From Flavobacterium tyrosinilyticum (GTDB lineage Bacteria > Bacteroidota > Bacteroidia > Flavobacteriales > Flavobacteriaceae), in contig NZ_JAMOKG010000002.1 in NCBI RefSeq assembly GCF_023656565.1, positions 1,122,030-1,186,029 of the forward strand: a DNA stretch of 64,000 nt, given 5' to 3'. The notes beneath the pieces were generated by a model, which saw only the letters and a list, made by a program, of their open reading frames with translations, was not told the DNA's origin and ran no database searches. Made by a program: the position numbers and the translations under genes. This document shows positions 42,066 through 52,153 of this stretch, piece after piece; positions within the stretch are counted from its first letter, which is position 1, and each line of letters begins with the position of its first letter.

Positions 42066-43112
42066 ATGAGCGCAGTTATTACAGCAATAGGTGGTTTCGT
42101 GCCATCATCAATTTTGACCAATAAAAAGATTTCAGAAACTGTTGATACATCGGAGGAATGGATCATTAAAAGAACTGGAATTAGAGAACGTAGAATCGCA
42201 GACGACGATACAGCAACATCTGATCTTGCCGCAGCAGCGATTGAAAATCTTATCGAAAACTATAAGGTAGATCGTGAGGAAATAGAAGCGTTGTTAGTAG
42301 CAACAGCAACTCCAGACCACATTTTAGCGCCAACAGCAAGTATTGTTTGCGATAAAAGCGGACTTACAAATGCTTTTGGAATTGATATGAATGCAGCTTG
42401 CAGCGGATTTTTGTATGCACTAGAAATGGGAGCAAACATGATCGAAAGCGGTCGTTACAAAAAATTAATCATCGTTGGAGCAGATAAAATGAGCTCTATC
42501 GTAGATTATGAAGACCGTAATACTTGTATTCTTTTCGGAGATGGAGCAGGAGCTGTTTTGTTAGAAAAAACCGAATCTAATGCTGGTTTGATGAAAACCA
42601 TTCTAAAAACAGACGGAAGCGGTGTTTCTTCTCTAGCTGTACCGGCTGGAGGTTCTAGAAATCCAACTTCTATGCAGAGTCTTTTGCACAGAACACATTA
42701 TTTAAAACAAGATGGTGCTTTTGTATTTAAAAGAGCCGTTGCAGCAATGAGCCAAGTTTCGCAAGATGCTTTGGCAAAAAATGAACTAGAAGCAGATAAA
42801 ATTGATTGGGTTGTACCACATCAGGCAAATTTGAGAATCATTAATGCTGTAAGCGAAAGCTTGAATATTGATTTTGACAAAGTAAAAGTAAATATTGATC
42901 GTTACGGAAATACAACATCTGCAACAGTTCCGTTGTGTTTATGGGATTTCAAAGATGATTTTAAAGAAGGACAAAATGTATTGATCACTACTTTTGGTGC
43001 AGGATTTTCTTGGGGTGCAACGTGCTTAAAATGGGGCGTTATGCGTGAGAAAAATCCAACTGCTACCATAAAAGCAGATAAAAAAGAAGAAGGTGTTCTA
43101 GTAGAACACTAA
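42066..43112 (+). CDS. fabH: 3-oxoacyl-ACP synthase III (FabH/KASIII)
   Basis: The 348-aa protein carries the KASIII triad C112 (NAACSGF), H252 (VVPHQAN) and N282 (DRYGNTTSAT), with the GDGAGAVLL motif between. It condenses acetyl-CoA or another acyl-CoA with malonyl-ACP to start fatty-acid synthesis. It is not beside the usual fatty-acid genes but lies 37 bp before a LytS/LytTR pair, so it may be a second FabH under stress or membrane control. The C-terminus has a short Lys/Glu-rich extension. Confidence 0.93.
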   Translation: MSAVITAIGGFVPSSILTNKKISETVDTSEEWIIKRTGIRERRIADDDTATSDLAAAAIENLIENYKVDREEIEALLVATATPDHILAPTASIVCDKSGLTNAFGIDMNAACSGFLYALEMGANMIESGRYKKLIIVGADKMSSIVDYEDRNTCILFGDGAGAVLLEKTESNAGLMKTILKTDGSGVSSLAVPAGGSRNPTSMQSLLHRTHYLKQDGAFVFKRAVAAMSQVSQDALAKNELEADKIDWVVPHQANLRIINAVSESLNIDFDKVKVNIDRYGNTTSATVPLCLWDFKDDFKEGQNVLITTFGAGFSWGATCLKWGVMREKNPTATIKADKKEEGVLVEH

Positions 43113-43149
43113 TAAGATAGGATTTTTCAATTTACAGTTGAGGGAATAA

Positions 43150-44244
43150 ATGGGTAGAAAGAACCAAAATAAAAAATCGGGCAAGAATTTTTTCTATAAA
43201 TACTACAGGGTTATAGTAATTCCAGCCGTTTTTTTGGTCTATCTTTCATCGTATTATTTTCTAAATCCATATAGGAATTTTGAAGAAGAAGGTTTGTTCG
43301 ATTTAGACCAGACCTTCGATATCTTCATCATTTTGCTTTACTGTGCCATCCTTACAGAACTGACTTTGTTTGTTGGCCGAAAATTAAACTACTACATAAG
43401 TTGGGAACAAAATCCAGCCTTTAGAGCAATAGCACAGTTTATTTGTCTTATTGCTGGAAATATACTTTTAAACTACTTTTTTTCTTGCCTTTGGGATTAT
43501 TTATACCCTTGTACAGCTTTAGAAGAAAATGATTTGGTTACCATTTGGCAGTCTAAAATTATGGCGGCGATTATTTCGCTTTTCATTAGCGCCATTCATA
43601 CCGGAATATTTTTGCTAAACAGATGGCGTTTAAACGCTATTGAAACGGCCGAATTAAAAATTAAAGCATCAGAACTTCAAGAAGCGGTAACACGTTCCAA
43701 ATTGGAATCTCTTAAAATGCAGTTGGATCCGCATTTTGTGTTCAATAATTTCAGCACTTTGACAGAGCTGATTTATGAAGATCAGAAAGAAGCGGCTTCG
43801 TTCTTAGAAAATATAACGAGAGTATATCGTTATATGATTTCCAATTCAAATAAAGACACGATTAGTGTAAAAGAGGAAATAGAATTTCTAAATGCTTATT
43901 TTTATTTACTAAAGAAAAGATTAGGCGATAAAATCGATTTGAAAATTGAAGTTGATTCTCCTTCTTTAGCACTTCATTTACCACCATTAACGTTGCAGTT
44001 ATTGGTAGAAAATGCTGTAAAACACAATATGGCAACTTTGGCCAATCCGCTTACCATTACTGTTTTTTCTGATTCTGGTGATATTATCGTTCGAAATAAC
44101 TTGCAGAGAACCGCTGGAAAAAGCTTGGCTTCAACAGGAATAGGAAATAAAAACATCGAATTTCGTTATAAAATTTTATCTGAGAGAATGCCGATTTTTA
44201 ATGAATCAAGCAGCTATTATGAGGTACGTCTGCCATTAATTTAA
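43150..44244 (+). CDS. LytS/YehU-type sensor histidine kinase (second pair)
   Basis: The 364-aa protein has a basic N-terminus, four membrane helices (about residues 20-36, 55-75, 90-112, 135-155), a coiled coil, the phospho-His box QLDPHFVFNNFSTLTELI and a HATPase end (LQLLVENAVKHN, STGIGNKNIEFRY). In the usual NPHFLFN motif it has DPHFVFN. It forms a pair with the receiver 5 nt downstream and probably an operon with fabH. Confidence 0.92.
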   Translation: MGRKNQNKKSGKNFFYKYYRVIVIPAVFLVYLSSYYFLNPYRNFEEEGLFDLDQTFDIFIILLYCAILTELTLFVGRKLNYYISWEQNPAFRAIAQFICLIAGNILLNYFFSCLWDYLYPCTALEENDLVTIWQSKIMAAIISLFISAIHTGIFLLNRWRLNAIETAELKIKASELQEAVTRSKLESLKMQLDPHFVFNNFSTLTELIYEDQKEAASFLENITRVYRYMISNSNKDTISVKEEIEFLNAYFYLLKKRLGDKIDLKIEVDSPSLALHLPPLTLQLLVENAVKHNMATLANPLTITVFSDSGDIIVRNNLQRTAGKSLASTGIGNKNIEFRYKILSERMPIFNESSSYYEVRLPLI

Positions 44245-44249
44245 AAGTT

Positions 44250-45005
44250 ATGAAAATTTTAATTGTAGAAGATGAAAGTATTAATGCCAGCCGACTAAAA
44301 AGGCTGCTCGAAGAACTAGAACCCAACTGTGAGATTTTAGAGATCATTGATACAGTTGTAGACACTGTGGCATGGTTAAAATCAAACCCTTGTCCAGATC
44401 TCATTACAATGGATATTCGTCTAGCAGACGGATTAAGTTTTGCCATTTTTGACGAAATTACTATAACTTGCCCTGTAATTTTTACTACAGCATATGACGA
44501 ATATGCGATTCGTGCTTTTAAGGTAAACAGCATCGATTATTTGATGAAACCTATCGAAAAGAACGAATTGGAGTTTGCCTTAAGCAAATTTAAATCTTTA
44601 AATAAAAACGAATCCAGCGTGACCAATATCGCCGGAATTCTAAAAGAACTGATTGAAAAACCAGTTTTCAGAATGCGCTTTTTAGTAACCTATCGTGACG
44701 GCTATAAAAGCGTAGACGTTTCCGATATTGACTTTATATATTCGGAATTCAAAACCAGTAATTTATTCCTAAAATCGGGCGTAATTATTTCTATTCCACA
44801 AACTATGGAAGAACTCGAGCAGGAATTAGATCCAAATATTTTTTTCCGCGCCAACCGTCAGTTTTTCATTCGTGCAGAAAGTATCAAATCTATTGCGAAC
44901 TACTTCAATGCAAAACTCAAAATCCAATTAAAACTAGACCCCGAACGCGAAGTAATCATCAGCAGGGAAAAAACACCTTTCTTTAAACAGTGGATGGATA
45001 GGTGA
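44250..45005 (+). CDS. LytTR-family response regulator (second pair)
   Basis: The 251-aa protein has a receiver (IVEDESINASR, D in ITMDIRLADGLSF, K in YLMKPIE) and a LytTR domain (about 145-250: FFRANRQFFIRAESI, KIQLKLDPEREVIIS). It is closely similar to the regulator at 34913, so the two pairs are paralogous. No terminator hairpin follows directly. Confidence 0.93.
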   Translation: MKILIVEDESINASRLKRLLEELEPNCEILEIIDTVVDTVAWLKSNPCPDLITMDIRLADGLSFAIFDEITITCPVIFTTAYDEYAIRAFKVNSIDYLMKPIEKNELEFALSKFKSLNKNESSVTNIAGILKELIEKPVFRMRFLVTYRDGYKSVDVSDIDFIYSEFKTSNLFLKSGVIISIPQTMEELEQELDPNIFFRANRQFFIRAESIKSIANYFNAKLKIQLKLDPEREVIISREKTPFFKQWMDR

Positions 45006-45440
45006 GAAAGATGCTAAGGTTCTGAGATGCTAAGATTCTGAGTTTTTTAGGTGCAAAGGTTCAGAGGGACAAAGGTTAAGAGTTTTTTTCTTTTCTTCGA
45101 AAAGTGTGATTTACATGCAGTTTGTCGGCATAATTATCAATCTTTGTCGAGTTTCTAGTGTGATCCTTCCTTCGTCAGGATGACAAAGAATACGCTTAAT
45201 CTTCGAGAAAAAAATCCTCTTTAATTCTTTTAATCTGTGGCAAAAAGAAACTTTGCGTCTTAGCGCCTTTGCGAGATTACTTTTCATTATTCTTTTAAAA
45301 AAAACTTCGCGTCTTCATAATAAACAATTCGAAAAAAATATACTTTCAGTATTTCCATAATCAAACTTTTAATTAGAGAAAATTCGTGAATTCGTGGCAA
45401 AAAACTTCGAGCCCTAGCGTCTTCGTGGCATAGCAAAACC
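45006..45440. repeat. Mixed dispersed repeats before the RND operon
   Basis: 45008-45070 holds GATGCTAAGGTTCTGAGATG-type units, the complement of the CTTAGTACCTTAGCATCTC text before oxyR. 45160-45190 contains CCTTCCTTCGTCAGGATGAC. 45225-45430 contains family C modules (TTTTAATCTGTGGCAAA, CTTAGCGCCTTTGCGAG). No ORF seen up to the adaptor gene. Confidence 0.65.
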
Positions 45441-45544
45441 TATCCGTTTCAGTATCAAAAAATGTCGTTTGGGTAAAGTTCTTCCCTAAAAAACGGGTTT
45501 TGATCTGTTATTTTGCGCCCAAATTTGAGGTAATTCATTTAAAA

Positions 45545-46690
45545 ATGAAAAGTAAAATGACAAAACAGTATTTTAAAAATAATAAAGCAATTGGCAGGAT
45601 TGCAATTTTATTAATAATCATTTCCCTTTCTTCATGCGGAAAAAGCGGAGAGGCACAAATGGCTCCACCAAAGCCAGAAGTAGACTTTCTTCAGACTAAT
45701 TCGGCAACAGGAGAAGTAGAAAAGAAATATCCAGGAACAGTCGAAGGTACAGTAAACGTTGACATAAAAGCACAAGTATCAGGTTATTTGGAAGCCATTT
45801 ATGTAAAAGAAGGAGACTATGTAACCAAAGGACAATCTCTTTTTAAAATAAAAGGCGATGTTTACGCCGAGCAAGTAAACAACAGCCGTGCAGCTTACAA
45901 AAGCGCTTTGGCTAATCAGGCAAATGCAAAACTAGAAGTAGAAAAAATCAAACCTTTGGTTGAAGGGAAAGTTTTCTCAGACATGCAGTTAAAAACAGCA
46001 CAAGCCAATTACGAAGCCGCAACTGCACAAGTAGCACAGGCTAAAGCCGCTTTAGGATCATCTCAGTTAAATGCCGATTTCTCTTTGATTAAAGCTCCTG
46101 TAAGCGGCTATATTAGCCGAATTCCCAACCGTATAGGAAATTTGGTTACGCCAAATGATGCCGTTCCATTAACAACACTTTCAGAGATTAACAGCGTATT
46201 TGTATATTTCTCTTTAACAGAAGCAGATTATCTGGCTTTCTCAAAAGATGCAAAAAACAATCAGACCGTAAGTTTAATTATGGCCGATGATAGCGAGTAC
46301 GATCAAAAAGGAAAGCTAGAAGTAGCCAGTGGAAACATCGATCGTGCAACGGGAACAATTCCGCTAAAAGCTATTTTTCCAAATCCGAAAAAAGAATTGC
46401 GTGCGGGCGGTTCGGCAAGAATTGTTTTAAACAAAAGCTTGTCGTCTGTTATTACAGTTCCTATGGCGAGCGTAAAAGATATTCAGGATAAATTCTTTGT
46501 TTTTGTTTTAAAAGAAGGCAACAAAGTAGGCATGGTTCCAATCGAGATTGCAGGAAGTGCAGGAGTAGATTATTTTGTAAAATCTGGATTAAAACCTGGA
46601 GATAAAGTAGCACTCAACAATATCGATGTCCTTTTTGATGGTATGGAAGTCGTTCCAAAAATCGCTGCTCAAAACGCAAGCAGTAAATAA
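45545..46690 (+). CDS. RND efflux periplasmic adaptor subunit (lipoprotein)
   Basis: The ATG at 45545 gives a 381-aa protein with lipoprotein signal IAILLIIISLSSCGKS. The HlyD/MexA-like order is visible: barrel-sandwich (IKAQVSGYLEAIYVKEGDYVTKGQSLFKI), alpha hairpin with EQVNNSRAAYKSALANQANAKLEVEKI, the second lipoyl half (NADFSLIKAPVSGYISRIPNRIGNLV) and the membrane-proximal beta domain. It links the inner-membrane pump and the outer-membrane channel. It is the first gene of the operon, 27 bp before the pump gene. Confidence 0.94.
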   Translation: MKSKMTKQYFKNNKAIGRIAILLIIISLSSCGKSGEAQMAPPKPEVDFLQTNSATGEVEKKYPGTVEGTVNVDIKAQVSGYLEAIYVKEGDYVTKGQSLFKIKGDVYAEQVNNSRAAYKSALANQANAKLEVEKIKPLVEGKVFSDMQLKTAQANYEAATAQVAQAKAALGSSQLNADFSLIKAPVSGYISRIPNRIGNLVTPNDAVPLTTLSEINSVFVYFSLTEADYLAFSKDAKNNQTVSLIMADDSEYDQKGKLEVASGNIDRATGTIPLKAIFPNPKKELRAGGSARIVLNKSLSSVITVPMASVKDIQDKFFVFVLKEGNKVGMVPIEIAGSAGVDYFVKSGLKPGDKVALNNIDVLFDGMEVVPKIAAQNASSK

Positions 46691-46717
46691 TTTTTCATTT
46701 AATAAAATAACATTTCC

Positions 46718-49700
46718 ATGTTAAAGAAAATAATAGACAGGCCAGTATTGGCCACAGTTATCTCTATTGTACTAGTTATACTGGGGATTATAGGTCTTAC
46801 CCGATTATCGGTAACGCGATTCCCAGATATTTCCCCGCCAACAGTTATGGTAAGCGGTTCGTATCCAGGAGGAAACAGTGAAACCGTTATTCGTTCGGTA
46901 GTAACGCCTTTGGAAGAGCAGATTAATGGAGTTGAAAATATGCAGTACATTAAATCTACTGCCAGTAATGACGGATCTTTCTCGATTAGTGTCATTTTCA
47001 AACAAGGTGTAGATCCAGATCAGGCTGCGGTAAATGTACAGAATAGAGTGCAGCAAGCCACTCCAAAATTGCCACAGGAAGTTATCCGAATGGGATTAAC
47101 GACTTCGAAACAGCAAAATAGTATGATTGTTATTTTCAACTTATATACAGATGATAATAGCAAATATGATGAGTTGTTTCTGCAGAACTATGCCAATATC
47201 AACTTAGTGCCTCAAATGAAACGTGTTCCGGGAGTAGGGCAGGTTCAGATTTTCGGACAAAAAGATTATTCGATGCGAATCTGGTTGGATCCGCGTAAAA
47301 TGGCCAATGCAGGGTTGGTTCCATCAGATGTTACTCAAGCTATTGCAGAACAAAGTTTAGAATCGGCTCCAGGTAAATTGGGAGAAGAATCTTCTGCGGC
47401 ATTAGAATATGTAATTCGTTACAAAGGAAAAAAGAACAAACCAGAACAATATGAAAATATTGTGGTTAAAAACGTTGGCAGCAATGTTTTGAGACTTAAA
47501 GATGTTGCAAGAGTAGAATTTGGTTCTATTTCGTACAGCGGAGATAATAAATCGAATAGTAAAAACGCAGTTACAATGGCGATTTTACAAACTTCGGGTT
47601 CAAATGCTAATGATATCGAAATCGGAATCAACAAAGAAGTAGAGCGATTGTCTAAATCTTTTCCTCCAGGTATCAAATACGTTAACGTAATGAGTACCAA
47701 AGAAAGATTGGATGAAGCTACAGGTCAGGTAAAATCGACTCTTTTTGAAGCCTTTATTCTGGTATTTATCGTGGTGTTTATTTTCCTTCAAGACATTCGC
47801 TCGACGATTATTCCGGCTATTGCAGTTCCGGTTGCGATTGTGGGAACGTTTTTCTTCCTACTTGTTTTCGGATTTACGATTAACATCTTAACACTTTTTG
47901 CCTTAGTATTGGCGATTGGAATTGTGGTCGATGATGCCATTGTGGTTGTCGAAGCCGTGCACAGTAAAATGGAAGAAGACGAAGGAATTTCGGCCAAGGA
48001 AGCGACACACAGCGCCATGGCAGAAATCACGGGAGCGGTAATTTCGATTACTTTGGTCATGTCGGCGGTATTTATTCCAATCGGATTTATGACAGGATCT
48101 TCGGGGATTTTCTATAAACAGTTTGCTTATACATTGGCTATTGCGATTATTATTTCGGCTGTAAATGCTTTAACATTAACGCCTGCATTATGTGCGCTTT
48201 TGCTAAAGAATCACGGATCTAAACATGGTGATCACGAGCATAAAACTACTTTTAAAGACCGTTTTTTCGTTGGATTCAATACAAGTTTCAACAATTTAAC
48301 GGGTAGATATATTAAAGGCGTACGTTTTTTAATTGGAAGAAAATGGATTGCGGCTGGTTTAGTGGCTGGAATTACAGCACTTGCAGTATATATGATGACA
48401 TCGACACCAAAAAGTTTTGTGCCTCTAGAAGATGATGGTTTCATGGTATACAGTTTATCAATGCCGCCAGGAACGGCTTTGGATCGTACAACAGCTGTAA
48501 TTCAGAAATTAGAAAAAGAATTGGCTCCGATAGAAGCGATTGATGTAAATACGAGTATTACAGGATTTAATATTTTGAGTAACAGTGCCAGTCCTGCTTA
48601 CGGTTTAGGTTTTATCAAATTGAAGCCAAAGAAAGACAGGGGAGCGGTTAAAGATATTGAAGAAATCATGAATATCGTAAACGGTAAACTGGCTAAAATT
48701 AAAGAAGGTCAGATTATGGTATTCAGAATGCCTCCAGTTGAAGGTTTTGGGGTAACAAGCGGTGCTGAAATCGTATTGCAAGACAGAATGGCGAGAAGTC
48801 CAGAAACTTTAAAAGCCATGTCTGATAAAGTAATCGGACAGATTATGCAGCAGCCAGGAGTGCAGTATGCGTATACGACTTTTAGAGCCGATTATCCGCA
48901 ATTGGAATTGGAAGTTGACGAAGATAAAGCGCGTCAAATGGGAGTGAATATCAAGGAACTTTTAGGAAATATACAGACGTATTTTGCAGGAGATCAATCT
49001 GCTGACTTTTCGAGATTTGGTAAGTTTTACCGTGTGAATGTAAAAGCGGATGGTATTTTTAGAATGGATGAAGATGCATTTAATGAAATTTTCGTAAGAA
49101 ATGCCGATATGCAAATGGTTCCAGTAAAATCGATTGTGAAGTTCCATAAAGTATATGGACCAGAATCGGTAAACCGTTACAACCTTTATAATTCGGTGAA
49201 CATTACAGCTATGGCTTTGCCAGGTTATAGTAACGGACAGATTATGGGAAATCTGGAACAAGTTTTAGATAAACTTCCATCTGATTATACGTACGAATGG
49301 ACAGGTTTAAGTTTGGAGGAAAAAGCAGGAGGAAGCCAGACTGTTGCCATTTTTGGGTTGTGTCTATTGTTTGTATTCTTCCTGCTTGCTGCTCAATACG
49401 AAAGTTATTTATTGCCACTTGCCGTATTGCTTTCTATCCCTACAGGAATTTTAGGCGCTTTCGCTGGAATTAAAGCGGTTGGTTTAGATAACAATATTTA
49501 TGTTCAGGTCGGATTAATCATGCTTGTCGGACTTCTAGCTAAAAATGCCATTTTGATTGTAGAATTTGCTTTACAGAGACGTTTGGCAGGATTAACGATA
49601 GTCGAAGCCGCAATTGAAGGTTCAAGATCAAGATTACGACCAATTATCATGACTTCGCTAGCTTTTATTGTCGGTATGATTCCACTAATGTTTGCTTCTG

Positions 49701-49873
49701 GAGGAACTGCAGTTGGAAACCGATCAATCAGTGTGAGTGCGGCTGTCGGAATGTTTAGCGGAGTTGTACTGGGCGTTTTTGTGATTCCGTTGCTTTTCAT
49801 TGTATTTCAATATTTACAGGAAAAAGTATCTAGAAAAAAGATCGCAACTCAAGTTCAAACGATAAAAGAATAA
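46718..49873 (+). CDS. RND multidrug efflux transporter (AcrB/HAE1 type)
   Basis: The 1051-aa protein has the length and layout of AcrB: 12 helices with two large periplasmic loops. Proton-relay Asp pair in helix 4 (ALVLAIGIVVDDAIVVVEAVH), FPDISPPTVMVSGSYPGG at the N-terminus, and the helix 10-11 Lys region (GLLAKNAILIVEFA). A Ser/Thr-Thr/Met loop and QYESYLLPLAVLLSIPTGI confirm HAE1. It likely exports hydrophobic or amphiphilic compounds using the proton gradient. No TetR or MarR regulator is adjacent. Confidence 0.96.
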   Translation: MLKKIIDRPVLATVISIVLVILGIIGLTRLSVTRFPDISPPTVMVSGSYPGGNSETVIRSVVTPLEEQINGVENMQYIKSTASNDGSFSISVIFKQGVDPDQAAVNVQNRVQQATPKLPQEVIRMGLTTSKQQNSMIVIFNLYTDDNSKYDELFLQNYANINLVPQMKRVPGVGQVQIFGQKDYSMRIWLDPRKMANAGLVPSDVTQAIAEQSLESAPGKLGEESSAALEYVIRYKGKKNKPEQYENIVVKNVGSNVLRLKDVARVEFGSISYSGDNKSNSKNAVTMAILQTSGSNANDIEIGINKEVERLSKSFPPGIKYVNVMSTKERLDEATGQVKSTLFEAFILVFIVVFIFLQDIRSTIIPAIAVPVAIVGTFFFLLVFGFTINILTLFALVLAIGIVVDDAIVVVEAVHSKMEEDEGISAKEATHSAMAEITGAVISITLVMSAVFIPIGFMTGSSGIFYKQFAYTLAIAIIISAVNALTLTPALCALLLKNHGSKHGDHEHKTTFKDRFFVGFNTSFNNLTGRYIKGVRFLIGRKWIAAGLVAGITALAVYMMTSTPKSFVPLEDDGFMVYSLSMPPGTALDRTTAVIQKLEKELAPIEAIDVNTSITGFNILSNSASPAYGLGFIKLKPKKDRGAVKDIEEIMNIVNGKLAKIKEGQIMVFRMPPVEGFGVTSGAEIVLQDRMARSPETLKAMSDKVIGQIMQQPGVQYAYTTFRADYPQLELEVDEDKARQMGVNIKELLGNIQTYFAGDQSADFSRFGKFYRVNVKADGIFRMDEDAFNEIFVRNADMQMVPVKSIVKFHKVYGPESVNRYNLYNSVNITAMALPGYSNGQIMGNLEQVLDKLPSDYTYEWTGLSLEEKAGGSQTVAIFGLCLLFVFFLLAAQYESYLLPLAVLLSIPTGILGAFAGIKAVGLDNNIYVQVGLIMLVGLLAKNAILIVEFALQRRLAGLTIVEAAIEGSRSRLRPIIMTSLAFIVGMIPLMFASGGTAVGNRSISVSAAVGMFSGVVLGVFVIPLLFIVFQYLQEKVSRKKIATQVQTIKE

Positions 49874-49875
49874 GA

Positions 49876-51285
49876 ATGAAAACATTATATAAAATCGGAA
49901 TGGTTTTACTTACCGGAGCGGTCATGACATCGTGTGTGGTAGGCAAAAAATATTCTCGTACAGATTTAAATGCTCCAGAAAAGTACCGCGAAGAAGTCGC
50001 GGTTACTGGAGATACAGTTTTGCTTCCGTGGAAAAACTATTACAAAGATCCTTTGCTGGTTGCTTTGATTGAAAAAGCTTTAGTCAAAAACAATGAAGTT
50101 ATCATTGCTATGAAAAGTATGGAACAGCTCGACCTCAGTTATAAACAAGCCAAATTATCGTTATTACCCACACTAGATTTCGATGCTGGAGCGAGCCGTT
50201 CTTATCCATCAAAAAATTCTTTGAATGGATCTTTGAGTCAACAGTTTATTGGTAAAGATTATATGGATGACTATAGCGCTAATCTTCGTCTTTCTTGGGA
50301 AGTCGATATTTGGGGAAAGGCAGCCATGCAGAAAAGAGATGCTAAAGCGGCTTATTTTGCTCAAAAAGAAAACCTTTCGGCATTAAAGACTCGAATTATT
50401 GTTCAGGTAGCGCAGTCTTATTATAATCTTTTAGGTTTAGATGAACAGCTGAAAATTGCAGAAAAAAACATCGAGTTGAGCACGAATACGTTGAGCATGA
50501 TGCAATTGCAATACAAATCAGGTTCTATTAGTTCTTTGGCAGTAAACCAAACTGAGGCTCAGAAAAAAACGGCCGAATTGCTAGTGCCTTTAGCGAAAGC
50601 GAATATTGCAGTTCAAGAAAATGCTTTGCAGATTTTATGCGGAGAATATCCAGATAAGATTGAAAGAGCTGGGAATATTGATGCTGCCGAAGTTTCGGTA
50701 CTTTTTCCAACAGGAATTCCAGCTTCACTTTTAAGCAGAAGGCCAGATGTAAAAGCGAGCGAATATGCGGTAATGTCTGCCAATGCTAAAACGGGATTAG
50801 CAAAAGCAACGATGTATCCAACTTTAAGTCTGAGTCCGTCGATTGGTTTGAACTCTTTTGAATTTGAAAACTGGTTTAATTTTCCAGGTTCTGTTACCAA
50901 AACCATTGTAGCCAATTTAGCACAGCCCATTTTTAGAAAAAAAGCCTTGCGAACAGCTTATGAAGTAGCGGTTTTAGAACAAGAAAAAGCGGTTGTACAA
51001 TTCAAACAGTCTTTTATAACAGCAGTTGGCGAAGTAAATGATGCCATGTCTAGATTGAAATATGCAGACGAACGTATTGTTTTAGCAAAAGATAAAGCAG
51101 AATCTCTAGATAAAGCAACTTCAGATGCTTCTCTACTTTATAAGAGCGGAATGGCCAATTATCTTGAAGTAATCGCAGCGCAGAACAGTTCGCTTCAAAA
51201 CGAATTGGATCTGGTAACCATAAAACTCGAAAAACTGAATGCAGCAATTAACCTGTACCGTGCTTTAGGAGGCGGAGTAGAGTAG
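49876..51285 (+). CDS. Outer-membrane efflux factor (TolC/NodT family lipoprotein)
   Basis: The 469-aa protein starts with a lipoprotein signal (GMVLLTGAVMTSCVVGKK) and the NodT-family opening KYSRTDLNAPEKYR, followed by two TolC-like helical repeats (LSWEVDIWGKAA; RRPDVKASEYAVMSANAKTGLAKATMYPTLSL). It completes the tripartite pump. It begins 2 nt after the pump stop. Confidence 0.95.
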   Translation: MKTLYKIGMVLLTGAVMTSCVVGKKYSRTDLNAPEKYREEVAVTGDTVLLPWKNYYKDPLLVALIEKALVKNNEVIIAMKSMEQLDLSYKQAKLSLLPTLDFDAGASRSYPSKNSLNGSLSQQFIGKDYMDDYSANLRLSWEVDIWGKAAMQKRDAKAAYFAQKENLSALKTRIIVQVAQSYYNLLGLDEQLKIAEKNIELSTNTLSMMQLQYKSGSISSLAVNQTEAQKKTAELLVPLAKANIAVQENALQILCGEYPDKIERAGNIDAAEVSVLFPTGIPASLLSRRPDVKASEYAVMSANAKTGLAKATMYPTLSLSPSIGLNSFEFENWFNFPGSVTKTIVANLAQPIFRKKALRTAYEVAVLEQEKAVVQFKQSFITAVGEVNDAMSRLKYADERIVLAKDKAESLDKATSDASLLYKSGMANYLEVIAAQNSSLQNELDLVTIKLEKLNAAINLYRALGGGVE

Positions 51286-51300
51286 TACTTAATTTTTCTT

Positions 51301-51340
51301 AATTCACCATTGCTATAAGAAATTATAGAGATGGTGAATT
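51301..51340 (+). terminator. Terminator of the RND operon
   Basis: AATTCACCAT pairs with ATGGTGAATT (51331-51340), inner CTATA/TATAG, followed by TTCTTTT. Confidence 0.8.
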
Positions 51341-51367
51341 TTCTTTTGAATTGATTTTATCTGATGT

Positions 51368-52150
51368 ATGGACAAAATTACTTTTACCCGATCAGAACTT
51401 TATAGCTTGGTTTGGAAATTTCCAATTCCGCAGATTGCAAAACATTATGAAGTTTCTAGTATGGGAATTAAAAATGCTTGCGAAAAAATGAATATTCCGC
51501 TTCCTAAAAGCAGACATTGGATTGGACCCGCATATAAGAGAAAAAATGTTCCTCAACTTTCATTGGATTTTAAAGGAAATAATGAAATTGCCATTTTAAA
51601 AAAGACGTACGAAATGCAACTTCGAGTTCCTTCAAAATCAACACCTTTGCTTGATTTGGCTCAAAGCATCAAAAACGATGTCGATGCTCCGTTGACCATT
51701 AGCGATAAGCTAGAAAATCCGTTTGAGATTATTACGGCAACCAAGCAATATTGGGAAGACAAAACTTTAAATCAAGATATTCAGCCAGATAAATTAGAGA
51801 TTTTAGATTTAAATGTTTCTAAAGAAAACCTGAATCGTGCTTTGCTGTTTATGAATGCTTTAATCAAACTGATTCAATATCGCGGACATGAATTTAGAAA
51901 AGGCCTTGATGGTTTGGATACCATCGTCTTTAAAAATGAAAATGAAATAAAAATCGATTTAAGAGAAGCGCAGAAAAGAATGACCAAAACAGGTTTAAGA
52001 GAAACTTCTGGCTACATTTTTACAGGCGATTTCATTTTTAGAATTTCAAGAGGATCTAATAAAAAAGAATGGCGCGATGGCCAGATTACTTTAGAAAATA
52101 ATCTGGCATTAATTATGGCTAAAATAGAATTAATGGGCGCCGAAGAGTAG
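51368..52150 (+). CDS. HTH-containing hypothetical protein
   Basis: The 260-aa protein begins with a motif found in a widespread unnamed group: FTRSELYSLVWKFPIPQIAKHYEVS, then NACEKMNIPLPKSRHWIG, which reads as a helix-turn-helix that binds DNA (ELY-LVW-xP-...-A...VS...-K.C....PxPxxxxW). The remaining 190 residues have no motif that I recognise; they contain a basic RKGLDGLDTI and a final beta region RISRGSNKKEW. It lies alone between the RND operon and the convergent kinase, 3 bp from the kinase stop. Confidence 0.75.
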   Translation: MDKITFTRSELYSLVWKFPIPQIAKHYEVSSMGIKNACEKMNIPLPKSRHWIGPAYKRKNVPQLSLDFKGNNEIAILKKTYEMQLRVPSKSTPLLDLAQSIKNDVDAPLTISDKLENPFEIITATKQYWEDKTLNQDIQPDKLEILDLNVSKENLNRALLFMNALIKLIQYRGHEFRKGLDGLDTIVFKNENEIKIDLREAQKRMTKTGLRETSGYIFTGDFIFRISRGSNKKEWRDGQITLENNLALIMAKIELMGAEE

Positions 52151-52153
52151 TTT

